Assembly (NCBI GenBank): GCA_046263055.1
Contig: JBHELO010000073.1
Span: 19,841-83,840, forward strand
DNA from: DATAQC01 sp046263055
GTDB lineage: Bacteria > Actinomycetota > Acidimicrobiia > Acidimicrobiales > AC-14
Direction of reading: 5' to 3'
DNA length: 64,000 nucleotides
The position numbers and the translations under genes are program-made. Position 1 is the first letter of the stretch. Every line of letters begins with the position of its first letter. The notes below the pieces were generated by a model. It made no database searches, had not been told where the DNA came from, and was given only the letters and a program-made list of their open reading frames with translations. Of this stretch, positions 50,415-58,436 are shown piece by piece.

Positions 50415-51574
50415 GCCGCCTCCCCGACCACCGCCACCTCGGGAGGCACCCTACGGCGGGCGCCGGACGTGAGCACGGCCCACGCCGCCCACCCGATCGG
50501 CAGCATGGCCCAGAAGCTCACCATCCGGTACAGGAGCACGGCGGCCACGGTGGACGCCGCGCTGTTGCCGTAGGCGACCAGGGCGATGGCCAGGCTGCCC
50601 TCCACCACGCCCAGGCCGCCGGGCGTGAACGGGAGGTTGGCCGCCATCTGCGCCGCGCCGTAGGCCAGGAGCAGGCCTCGCCAGGGAACCGACGCCCCGA
50701 CCGCCGAGAAGGACAGGGCGAGGCAGGCACAGTCGGCCAGCCAGTTGACGCCGGCCCACACCACGCCGACCGCCCAGTCCCCCCGGCCGGGGGTGACGGC
50801 GGTCAGTCGCTCCCATCCCCGGCGGGCGACGGCGGCGGGGTCGCCGGCCGGCCGGCGGGCCACCCGTTGGGCCAGGCGCACTCCCCACGCCCCCAGGGCC
50901 ACCGGCACCTTGCCGCCCCGGCGATGGACGGCCGCCGTCCCCAGGGCGGCCAGGGCGGCGGCCACCGCCAGCACCCCGGCGATGACGCCCACCAGGTCCA
51001 GGGAGCTGGCCGCGCTCCCGCTGAGGACCACGCCGGCCGCCGCGATGAGGGCCAGCGACACCCCCGACACCAGCTCCACCGCCACCATGGTCCACGCCGA
51101 CAGCACGTCGTCCGCCCCCCGGGCGCGGAACTGGCGGTAGGCGAAGACGCTGGCCCACGCCACGCCGCCGGGCAGGGAGTTCTGCACCGCGTTGCCGGCC
51201 AGGGCGACGCCCGACAACGGCCACAGGCCGATGCGCACGCCCCCGGCGGCCAGCATGCGCCGCTCCACCTCGGCGAAGGCCACGACCGACGCCAGCTCCA
51301 TGGGCAGGGCCGGGACCAGCCACGCCCACCGCAGGTGCCCCAGGACGGTGGTGGCGCCCTCCAGCTCGTCGCCGCGCCCGGCCACCACCCGCACCGCCAC
51401 GACGGCCAAAGCCAGCCCGACCACCAGTCGCACGGCCGCCCAGGCACGGGACCGGGAGGTGCGGGCGGGCCGCCTGGGTCGGTCGGCGGGCGCGATGATG
51501 GTCCGAGTCTCCCACGGTCCTGCCGACCGCCCGGGGCGCCGGCCAGGTCCCGGGACGGTCGCCGCCGGGGCCAT
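50411..51574 (-). CDS. YbhN/UPF0104-type membrane protein (lysylphosphatidylglycerol synthase TM domain family)
   Basis: 387 residues with about eight hydrophobic segments after a basic 45-residue N-terminus. ALAGNAVQNSLPGGVAWASVFAYRQF and MAANLPFTPGGLGVVEGSLA are the family motifs, both containing the conserved PGG turn. The C-terminal MprF catalytic domain is absent, so this is the membrane part alone, thought to flip or move lipid-linked molecules. The downstream lipoprotein is translationally coupled. Confidence 0.85.
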   Translation of the reverse strand: MAPAATVPGPGRRPGRSAGPWETRTIIAPADRPRRPARTSRSRAWAAVRLVVGLALAVVAVRVVAGRGDELEGATTVLGHLRWAWLVPALPMELASVVAFAEVERRMLAAGGVRIGLWPLSGVALAGNAVQNSLPGGVAWASVFAYRQFRARGADDVLSAWTMVAVELVSGVSLALIAAAGVVLSGSAASSLDLVGVIAGVLAVAAALAALGTAAVHRRGGKVPVALGAWGVRLAQRVARRPAGDPAAVARRGWERLTAVTPGRGDWAVGVVWAGVNWLADCACLALSFSAVGASVPWRGLLLAYGAAQMAANLPFTPGGLGVVEGSLAIALVAYGNSAASTVAAVLLYRMVSFWAMLPIGWAAWAVLTSGARRRVPPEVAVVGEAA

Positions 51575-51677
51575 CCGGAGGTCCCGCAGCGTTCGGCCGG
51601 GTGCGCCGGAGCCCGCCGGCAGGCGCCGGCCAGGTGGCGGCGGCCCGGGTCACCGCCCACCAGGGAGCAAGGGGTCC

Positions 51678-52955
51678 TCACGGCTCGTTCGGCTTCCGCG
51701 CCGCCCAGATGAGGACGGCGGCGCCGGCCACGGCGGCCACCACCGACGCCGCGAGGGTGGCGGCGACGGCGGCCCCGGCCAGGGCCGGCGGGAGGGCCAG
51801 GTCGGCCAGGAAGACGGCCACCGTCAGTCCCACCCCGGCGGTGGCGGCCGCCCCCGCCATCTGCCGCCAGCTCACGCCCGCCGGCAGGGCGCCCAGGCCC
51901 ACCCGCACCGCCATCCAGGCGAAGGCCAGGATTCCCACCACCTTCCCACCCACCCGGGCCACCACTCCCGCCACCACCAGCCGGGTGGCGCCCGGGCCGT
52001 GCAGGAGGCCACCCCCCACCGCCACCCCGGCGTTGGCCAGGGCGAACAGGGGCACGACGGCGAGGCTGACGACGGGGCGCAGCCGGTGCTCGACCCGCTC
52101 GGCGGTGGACGACGAGGCGCCCGGCGGCGATTCCGTGGCCGCCGGCGCCGACCTCCGGGGCGGGCGAGCGGGGACCAGCAGGCCCAGGAGCGCCCCCGCG
52201 AGGGTGGGATGGACCCCCGAGCGCAGGACGGCCGCCCACACCCCAACGCCGGCCACCACGTAAACGGGCGCCCACCGGGCGCCGAGGATGCGAAGGGCCA
52301 CGATGGCCGCCACCAGGGCGGCGGCCATCGCCAAGGCGGCCAGGGAGATGCCGCTCGAGTAGCCGACGGCGATGATGACGATGGCCACCAGGTCGTCGAC
52401 CGTGGCCAGCGTGAGCAGGAACAGCCGGAGGGAGGAGGGCACCCGGGGACCGAGAACGGCCATCACGCCCACCGCGAACGCCACGTCGGTGGCGATCGGG
52501 ACTCCCCATCCAGGGGCGCCCGGGCCGCCCCGGGTCAGGGCTTCGTAGATGGCGGCCGGTAGGGCCATGCCCCCCACCGCGGCGATGGCGGGCAGGGCGG
52601 CCGTCCGCCATGACCGCAGCTCCCCGGCCACCAGCTCCCGCTTCACCTCCAAGCCGACGAGGAAGAAGAACACCGCCATCAGGGCCTCGTTCACGAACCC
52701 GACGAGGTCGCGGCGGACGGTGAGCCCGCCCACGCCGAGGCGCACACCGGTGTGCAGCAGCGAGCCATAGGCCGCCCGCCAGGGCGAGTTGGCCCAGGCC
52801 ACGGCGGCCACGGTGGCGGCCAGGAGGACCACGCCGCCCGCCGCCTCGGTGCGCAGGAGGTCGGCGACCGCCCGGGGGACACCGCGCCCGCCGCCTTCTG
52901 CGCCCGGCGGGGACCCGGACGAGGAGGCGGGGGCTCCGCCGTCGGTGGGCGTCAT
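51678..52955 (-). CDS. nhaA: Na+/H+ antiporter NhaA
   Basis: 425 residues with 11-12 membrane segments. EALMAVFFFLVGLEVKRELVAGEL and the paired ion-binding aspartates in IATDVAFAVGVMAVLG and LATVDDLVAIVIIAVGYS are those of NhaA. The central hydrophilic loop (ARPPRRSAPAATESPPGASS) is longer than in E. coli. The ATG at 52955 is preceded by GAGGAG at a rather wide spacing. It exchanges sodium for protons at the inner membrane and controls pH and salt tolerance. Confidence 0.92.
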   Translation of the reverse strand: MTPTDGGAPASSSGSPPGAEGGGRGVPRAVADLLRTEAAGGVVLLAATVAAVAWANSPWRAAYGSLLHTGVRLGVGGLTVRRDLVGFVNEALMAVFFFLVGLEVKRELVAGELRSWRTAALPAIAAVGGMALPAAIYEALTRGGPGAPGWGVPIATDVAFAVGVMAVLGPRVPSSLRLFLLTLATVDDLVAIVIIAVGYSSGISLAALAMAAALVAAIVALRILGARWAPVYVVAGVGVWAAVLRSGVHPTLAGALLGLLVPARPPRRSAPAATESPPGASSSTAERVEHRLRPVVSLAVVPLFALANAGVAVGGGLLHGPGATRLVVAGVVARVGGKVVGILAFAWMAVRVGLGALPAGVSWRQMAGAAATAGVGLTVAVFLADLALPPALAGAAVAATLAASVVAAVAGAAVLIWAARKPNEP

Positions 52956-53133
52956 CGGCGTGTCCGCTCCTCGGGTCCACCAACTCCAACGGGGTCGCCG
53001 ACCATCTTTCCCGGCACGCCACCCGCGAGCATCGGGCGTGAGCCCCGCGGTGATGGTCCTGACCGCGTCGCCGGCCCGGGCCACGCGCCCGGCCGGCTCC
53101 ACTCCCCGGTAGCGGCGGGCGGCGGCCCCGCCC

Positions 53134-53301
53134 TCAGCTGGGCAGGCGGGTGTCGGGTGCGGGTTCCTGCTCGTTGCAGCGGCACTCCTCGGTGGGCGCC
53201 GAGCAGGTCTGGCAGGCCACCCGGCCCTCCTCGCTCATGAACACCTTGGCCCCGCACTGCGAGCAGCTGCTGCGGGCCAGCATGTCGGCGATCTGGCTCA
53301 C
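53134..53301 (-). CDS. 55-residue zinc-ribbon protein at the end of the Grd operon
   Basis: Too short for routine gene calling, but convincing: GTG at 53301, stop at 53134, 29 bp after the GrdA stop. The sequence holds CSQC, then CQTC 19 residues on, then CRC, a four-to-six-cysteine zinc ribbon. The N-terminus (SQIADMLARS) is a short helix. It is not part of the classical glycine reductase operon as I know it. It could be a small metal or redox partner, or a regulator. Confidence 0.65.
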   Translation of the reverse strand: MSQIADMLARSSCSQCGAKVFMSEEGRVACQTCSAPTEECRCNEQEPAPDTRLPS

Positions 53302-53330
53302 GGCCCGACCGTCCCGGTCACGCCGCCGCC

Positions 53331-53798
53331 CTACCGGGGGGCGGGCGCCTGGGCCCGCATGCCCCGGACGGCGGTGGCGATGCCGTTGGCCTCCAAGACG
53401 TCGGACATGACGCCGATCTGGTCCTCCCAGACGTCGTCGGGCACGTCGGTCCGGACCTCGTCCTCCAGCACGTGGTACACGTCGAGGCCCAACTGGGCCC
53501 CGGCCAACGGGCCTGCGTAGGTCGGGTCGCCCAGCACGACAGTCTCGGCTGCGATCTCGGCGCTCTCAGGGTCGGGAGCACCGAGGATCACGAGCAGGTT
53601 CTGCCGGCCGTGCTCCTCGGCGAGCCGGAGGATGGCCTCCTGGCTCTGCAGGTCCATGGCCCCTGCCGCCGTTCAGACGAAGCACTCGGTGGCCCCGAAG
53701 ACCACCTTGCCCCCCGCCGCCTTGACGCAGGCCTCGATGGAGGGGCCGGAGATGCCGTCGCGCTCGCCCAGGGCGATGACCAGACGGTCCTTCAACAT
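53331..53798 (-). CDS. grdA: Selenoprotein A of a Grd-type reductase; Sec42 at an in-frame UGA
   Basis: 155 residues when the TGA at 53675-53673 is read as selenocysteine. The surrounding ECFVUTAAGAMDLQSQ matches the hallmark ECFVUTAAGAMDLENQ of GrdA. The N-terminal 41 residues (LKDRLVIALGERDG to the UGA) and the C-terminal GDPTYAGPLAGAQLGLDVYH both align with GrdA. A stop reading would leave only a 41-residue fragment. In the known system, GrdA carries a selenol that is carboxymethylated from component B and then transfers the acetyl group to component C. A weak hairpin (53648-53666) follows the UGA. The AAGGTGGTGAGC before the ATG is the probable ribosome binding site. Confidence 0.92.
53648..53666 (-). 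promoter_or_regulatory. Possible bacterial SECIS hairpin in grdA
   Basis: Six nt after the UGA, GCAGG (53666-53662) can pair with CCTGC (53652-53648) around a 9-nt loop starting GG. A five-base-pair stem is short, so this is weaker evidence than the grdB hairpin. Confidence 0.35.
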
Positions 53799-53898
53799 GT
53801 CGTGCTCACCACCTTCGGGTTCTTCTCGGAGTCGGCTTCTCGGAGTCTGGTTGATGTCGGAGTCCGGTTGATGTCGGAGTCGGGTTCAGGTCGTCGGG
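53799..53898 (-). repeat. Short tandem repeats between the thioredoxin and grdA genes
   Basis: Read on the minus strand, GACTCCGACATCAACC occurs twice in a row and CCGACTCCGAGAAG twice just after, between the thioredoxin stop and the grdA start. The 100-bp spacer is unusually long for an operon and may hold an internal promoter or an RNA structure. Confidence 0.6.
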
Positions 53899-54234
53899 TC
53901 AGGACAGGCCGGCGAGGGTGTCGTCCAGCCAGGCGGTGAGCCCGGCGGGCGACAGCTCGGGGTCGGACAGGCGGGCCACCTCGGACCCGCCTCGGAACAG
54001 CAGGAACGTGGGCATACCCATCACCCGCAGGTCGATGCAGAGCCGGCGGTTCTTGGGGGCCTCCAGCTTGGCCACCGTCAGGTCGGGGCGCTCGTCGGCC
54101 AGGCGGTCCACATGGGGCGACAGCGCCACGCAGGGGATGCATTCGGGCCCCCACACGTCGATGAGCACGGTGCCGTCGGCGACCAGCTCGGGGAAGTTCT
54201 CCTTGGTGACCTCGGCGACGGCCGGCACGTCCAC
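53899..54234 (-). CDS. Grd-associated thioredoxin
   Basis: 111 residues with a single thioredoxin fold. The active site is WGPECIPCVALSP, CxxC with Ile-Pro between the cysteines, unlike the WCGPC of housekeeping thioredoxin but like those encoded in glycine reductase operons. The cis-Pro is in GMPTFLLF. It should reduce the selenenyl-sulfide of GrdA/GrdB after each cycle. No thioredoxin reductase gene is beside it. It is 61 bp downstream of the GrdC-like gene. Confidence 0.87.
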   Translation of the reverse strand: MDVPAVAEVTKENFPELVADGTVLIDVWGPECIPCVALSPHVDRLADERPDLTVAKLEAPKNRRLCIDLRVMGMPTFLLFRGGSEVARLSDPELSPAGLTAWLDDTLAGLS

Positions 54235-54295
54235 TCCTCCTCGGGTTCTCGGGTGTTGGCGGCCCGGTATCGGTGGCCGGGCCCGGCTGGGGGCG

Positions 54296-55735
54296 TCAGC
54301 CCGTGGCCGGGTTGCGCTCCAGCAGCAGGCTCATGCCGTCCGACAACTGGCACATCCGGCCCAGGAACAGGCTGCCCTTGGCCACGAGGGAGACCCTACC
54401 GGCATCCCCGGTGGTCAGCCGCCCGATGGCGTGGGGGAGGTAGCAGAAGGCCGACGCCAGGTGGCCCTGGGTGGGGGCGAAGCCGGGCATGCCCCGGCCG
54501 GCCACGAAGGCGGCCATGTCCTCCCGTGCGACCTCGCCCCGGCGCACGGCCAGCGCGGCGATGGTCTTGTAGTTGCGGTCGGGGACGTTGCCCGAGCCCT
54601 GGGGCTCGGTGATCTCCGGGTTGTGCAGCTCGGTGGCGAAGTCGTCCACGTCGGTCATGGCCAGGCCGTGGCGGGCCAGGGGCTCCACCGCCAGCGCCTG
54701 CATGATCTGGGGAGCGGCGCCCCCGGCGGCCACCTTGTGGCGGCCCACCGCGTCCAGTCGGAGCACCGGCGAGCGCCCGTCGTCGGCCTCCACCAGCGCC
54801 GCCGCCCCGCCCAGCACGTCCTCCAGGATCGGCAGGTCGTGGGCCACGTGGCCCTGGAACTTCATGCCCAGCTTGGCCTGCGACCCCCCGGCCACCACCG
54901 CCACCCGGCGGAACACGCCCGCCGCCACCAGGCTGGCGGCGATCACCATGGCCGGCAGGGGGGCGGCGCAGAAGTTCTTGACGTCGGCCCCGGACGCCTC
55001 GGTGAGGCCGGCCACCGCCGCCACCGCCTTGGCCAGGTTGCCCCCGCCCCGCTGGTAGCGGTCGCCGATGGCCTCCTCGCCGCAGGACACCACGTAGTCG
55101 ATGGAGGTCGGGTCGACCCCGGCGCCGTCGAGCAGGTGGAGCAGGGCCACGCTGGCGGTCACCTTGGAGCACAGGTTCTCGAGCAGGACGTGGGCGGCCA
55201 GGGACTCGTCGTCGGCCTGGGCGGTGCGGAACGCCCCGGCGGGGGTGTTGGCGCCGAGGAAGAGAGGGAGGGCCCCGGGCTCGGCCGCCGCTTTTGAGGT
55301 GTCGGCCCGGGCCCGGTCGATGCCCCCCAGGTCCAGGCCCTTGGCCAGCGGGTGGGCGGCCAGGGCCACCGCCGCCCGGTCGGCCACCTCGGCGTCGAGA
55401 GCGACGAGGCCGAACTCGTCGACGGCGGCCAGGAGCCCGAGCAGCTCCTCCTCGGGCAGGATCTCGCCGAACGGCCCGGTGCGCGACGCCGTGTCGCCCG
55501 GCGCTAGCCCGACCCACGGCCGCGCCGGCAGGTCGCGAGGGTGCAGGGCGCCGATCCAGGCCTGGTGGGGGAGGTAGGCCACCGCCTCGTCGTAGCTGCG
55601 CAGGGCGGCGAGGAAGGCCCGCTCCAGCCCGGCGTCCTTGGCCAGCTCCCGTCGGGGCTTGGACCCGTGGCGGGCCAGGCCGGGGGCATGGGCCAGCACC
55701 GTGGTGGCGGCACTGACGACGACCCGTTCGGTCAT
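54296..55735 (-). CDS. grdC: Grd component C-like protein (GrdC, beta subunit)
   Basis: 479 residues. The thiolase/ketoacyl-synthase-like fold and the C-terminal HNPEITEPQGSGNVPDRNYKTIA block match GrdC, which in the known system forms acetyl-phosphate from GrdA-bound carboxymethyl together with GrdD. A putative catalytic cysteine is in VKNFCAAPLPAMVIA. YVVSCGEEAIGDRYQRGGGN is another family block. GrdD, the phosphotransacetylase-like partner, is not present in this operon. Starts 22 bp after the grdB stop. Confidence 0.87.
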   Translation of the reverse strand: MTERVVVSAATTVLAHAPGLARHGSKPRRELAKDAGLERAFLAALRSYDEAVAYLPHQAWIGALHPRDLPARPWVGLAPGDTASRTGPFGEILPEEELLGLLAAVDEFGLVALDAEVADRAAVALAAHPLAKGLDLGGIDRARADTSKAAAEPGALPLFLGANTPAGAFRTAQADDESLAAHVLLENLCSKVTASVALLHLLDGAGVDPTSIDYVVSCGEEAIGDRYQRGGGNLAKAVAAVAGLTEASGADVKNFCAAPLPAMVIAASLVAAGVFRRVAVVAGGSQAKLGMKFQGHVAHDLPILEDVLGGAAALVEADDGRSPVLRLDAVGRHKVAAGGAAPQIMQALAVEPLARHGLAMTDVDDFATELHNPEITEPQGSGNVPDRNYKTIAALAVRRGEVAREDMAAFVAGRGMPGFAPTQGHLASAFCYLPHAIGRLTTGDAGRVSLVAKGSLFLGRMCQLSDGMSLLLERNPATG

Positions 55736-55757
55736 CGTGGGCCTCCTGGGTTCACGG

Positions 55758-57050
55758 TCATGCCAGCTCGAACACGGTGGGCTGGCGCACCGGGGTGGTG
55801 AGGGCGGCCAGGGCGTGCTCCAGCAGGCGGCGGCGCCACGCCGCCTCCTCGGCGGGGGACAGCGACGGGTCGCCGGTGGGGTAGGGGATGCCCCGCGTCG
55901 GCACGATGCGGGGGGCGCCCACCCGCAGGGCGATGGACGTGAGGTTGCACAGCAGGGCGGTCGGGATCCCCGCCCGCTCCAGTTCCTTGGCCAGCGTTGC
56001 CCCGCAACGCGTACCTGTCCCTCACGTGGCGGTGAGCACCGCCGCCCGCACCTCCGAGTGGCGGAGGTCGGCGGCCCACTCGATGCCGAAGCGGCGGGCG
56101 TTGCCCACCGACGTGCCGTTGCCGGCGGTGACCAGGTAGGCGTGGTGGAGGGCGCCGATGGCGCCCTCGCCCTCCAGGCGGCGGGCGGCGTCGAGCGGCA
56201 GGATGCGGTGCGGGTCCTCGTTGGCCCACACCGTCGAGAAGCCGCCGTGGACCGACCGCCAGTCGCCGGGGGCCAGGGCGTCGAGGCCGGCCAGGGAGTA
56301 GCGCAGCCACTTGGTGGCCCGGGCCGACTCCAGCTTGTCCGGGTTGTCGTCGGGTACCAGGGCGCCCTCGGTGACGATGGCCACGGTGACGGTGGAGGGG
56401 TCGGCGACGGGCGCCGCCGGGGTGACCCGGTCGAAGCGGGGGAGCGGCACCTCGGTGGCGGCCCGGTCGCCACCCAGGCGGGCCAGGGCCAGGTCGACGG
56501 CCCGGGTGGCGGCGTCGCGGTCGGCCATCCGGGAACGGCGGGGGACGGCGCCGATGCGACCGTCCTCCGGTGTGAGCTCGCCCCCGGCCAGGACCTTGGC
56601 CGCCGCCGCCGACAGGCGGTCGAGGGAGGGGCCCATGGTGCGGCCCACCTCGCCGCTCTCCACCACGGGGGCGGGACCGGCCTCGTCCAGGCCCGGGTTG
56701 TCGGGGTGCATTGACGCCACCACCGGGATGCCGGCGGCTGCGCAGGCGGCCGCCACCCGGGCGCAGGCCAGGCCGTAGCGGCCGCTGGTGAAGGCGGGGC
56801 CGGCCACCACCAGGTCGGGCCTGGCGTCCCGGACGAGGGCCAGGATCTCCTCGATGGCGGCCGGGTCGGCGGCCGCATGGTCGTCGCCGCACCAGACGGT
56901 GGCCACCACCGAGTGGTCGTCGCCGAGCAGCTGGTCGAGGCGGCGGGCGGGGCCCACCGGCTCGGGGCGGGAGGCCGGGGGCGTGCCCGCCGCGTCCTCG
57001 CCGCCGACGCCGGCGAAGAACTGGTTGACGTAGTGGACGACCCTGCTCAT
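55758..57050 (-). CDS. grdB: Selenoprotein B of a Grd-type reductase (gamma subunit); Sec343 at an in-frame UGA
   Basis: 430 residues when TGA at 56024-56022 is read as selenocysteine. The N-terminus VVHYVNQFFAGVGGE is a strong GrdB/F/H signature. The motif at the UGA reads TATUGTGTRCGATLAKELERAG; family members typically have UGTCTRCGA, so one Cys is Gly here. The last 87 residues after the UGA continue to match (GAPRIVPTRGIPYPTGD, PTVFELA). Without recoding, the protein would stop at 342 and leave a conserved 3' part untranslated. A 7-bp hairpin with a G-rich loop lies just after the UGA. Substrate (glycine, sarcosine, betaine or other) cannot be told; the ATG overlaps the GrdE stop by 4 nt. 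Confidence 0.92.
55994..56010 (-). promoter_or_regulatory. Bacterial SECIS-like hairpin after the grdB UGA
   Basis: On the minus strand GCGTTGC (56010-56004) pairs perfectly with GCAACGC (56000-55994) around a GGG loop, beginning 11 nt after the UGA. Loop guanines and distance agree with the known bacterial selenocysteine insertion elements bound by SelB. This strongly supports recoding of the UGA. Confidence 0.8.
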
Positions 57051-58342
57051 GCCACCACCTCGCCGGCCGTGCCGGGGTCGCAGGTCAGGCGTCCCCAGCC
57101 CATGGGGCTGAGGGAGCAGTAGACGACGGCCATGGGCAGCTCCACCTCCTCGGTGGCCGGGCGGCCGAGGAGGGCGATCTCGTCGCCGCCCAGGGCCCGC
57201 TCCACGGCCGGCAGGACCAGGCGCTCGTCGTAGTTGCCGGTGCTCACCATGGCGGTGGCCCGCTCGGGGGGTACCACCACCGGCGGGCCGGTGCCGTCGG
57301 GGCCGGCCATCTCCGCGAACAGCCCGACGGCGGTCACCCCGGCGTCCTCCAGGGCGTCCATCTTGAGGGCCACATCGCCGTCGGCGTTGCCGCCGCCCTC
57401 CTTGGTGAGCACCGCCGCGTCCCATCCCGCCGCCGCACAGAGGCGGGCGGTGTGGGCCGCCACCAGCTCCTTCTGGGAGAGCGACACCGGCTCGGGTGAG
57501 ATCACCAGCCCGGCGAAGTCCACGTCGGTCCCGTGGCGTGCCCGCAGGGCGGCCACCACCGGCGAGTTCTGGTGCATCCACGTGGGGTTCTTGAGCGACG
57601 GGTGGCCGAACTGGCCGCTGACCACGGCGCCGTCGTCCAGCTCGCCGGGGTCGAGGAGGGTGGGCAGGCCGCCCGAGAACGAGCGCCCGTACACGAACAC
57701 GTCCTTGAACGTTCCCTGGGTCTGGAGGTTGGTGACGGCGCCGATGCGGGGCCGCCCACCGGTGCCGCGCCCGGGGCTCGGCGCCGGCGTGGGGAAGTGC
57801 TCGCGGGCGTCGGGCGGGGCGTCCAGGGCGGCCTCCGCCAGGCGGGCGGCCAGGGCCAGCACGCCCCGGCGCACGGCCCGGTCCACGTCCTCCCACGCCG
57901 CGCCATCGGCCGGGGTGAACTCCACCACCAGGTCGTGGGTGTGGCCCAACGGCGACAGGGGGCCGGCCGGCCCCGACATGTCCACCACCGCCTCCTGCGC
58001 CCGGGGAAGGTAGCCGGCGGCCACCACCGCCGCCCCCCGAAGGACGTGGGTGGTGCCCCGGCCCTGGGCCCGGTCGGGGCCGAGCAGGCCGGGGAAGACG
58101 CCGCCCCCGCCGGGCCCCTTGGAGCGGGGCTCGACGGCGTCGAGGACCTTGACGATGCGCACCGATTCCCCGGGGGACGCCCAGGTCACCCGGGTGGCGG
58201 CCAGGGCGGGCGAGGCCAGCAGGGCGGCCGCCTCATCCGCCGACACCGTCAGGCGGCCTCCCTGGTAGCCGGTCTCGTCGCCCAAGGCCACCTCGCTGAC
58301 TACGTGCACCAGCCGGGTGAGCCCCTGATCGTCCGTACCCAT
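57047..58342 (-). CDS. Grd component B alpha/beta-like protein (GrdE/G/I), pyruvoyl site missing
   Basis: 431 residues, the usual length for the GrdE-type proprotein. GAVTNLQTQGTFKDVFVYG, KNPTWMHQNSPVVAALRARHG and TKEGGGNADGD are family blocks. In the known enzymes an Asn-Cys bond near residue 241/242 is cleaved to give the pyruvoyl cofactor that binds the amine substrate. Here the corresponding VVSGQF has Gln244-Phe245, so this processing should not occur. The protein may therefore use a different substrate or chemistry. It starts the operon and overlaps grdB by 4 nt. Confidence 0.85.
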   Translation of the reverse strand: MGTDDQGLTRLVHVVSEVALGDETGYQGGRLTVSADEAAALLASPALAATRVTWASPGESVRIVKVLDAVEPRSKGPGGGGVFPGLLGPDRAQGRGTTHVLRGAAVVAAGYLPRAQEAVVDMSGPAGPLSPLGHTHDLVVEFTPADGAAWEDVDRAVRRGVLALAARLAEAALDAPPDAREHFPTPAPSPGRGTGGRPRIGAVTNLQTQGTFKDVFVYGRSFSGGLPTLLDPGELDDGAVVSGQFGHPSLKNPTWMHQNSPVVAALRARHGTDVDFAGLVISPEPVSLSQKELVAAHTARLCAAAGWDAAVLTKEGGGNADGDVALKMDALEDAGVTAVGLFAEMAGPDGTGPPVVVPPERATAMVSTGNYDERLVLPAVERALGGDEIALLGRPATEEVELPMAVVYCSLSPMGWGRLTCDPGTAGEVVA

Positions 58343-58372
58343 GGTCGGAATGTACCGGCGCCAGGTTCCGGT

Positions 58373-58406
58373 GCGCGAAACGGGGCGGGAACACCCCGTT
58401 TCGCGC
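58373..58406. promoter_or_regulatory. Perfect 13-bp inverted repeat upstream of the Grd operon
   Basis: GCGCGAAACGGGG (58373-58385) and CCCCGTTTCGCGC (58394-58406) are exact reverse complements separated by 8 bp. The site lies in the 94-bp gap between the divergent Grd operon and methyltransferase gene, 31 bp from the GrdE start. It may be an operator for a dimeric repressor or activator, or a hairpin acting in the leader RNA. Confidence 0.65.
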
Positions 58407-58436
58407 CCTCGGAGCCCCGGGTGGTTGGCTGGTCCG

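Noticed and set aside
56022..56024. Reading the grdB TGA as a true stop (truncated gene)
   Set aside because: The frame after TGA continues with 87 family-conserved residues and a strong hairpin follows, so recoding is far more likely.
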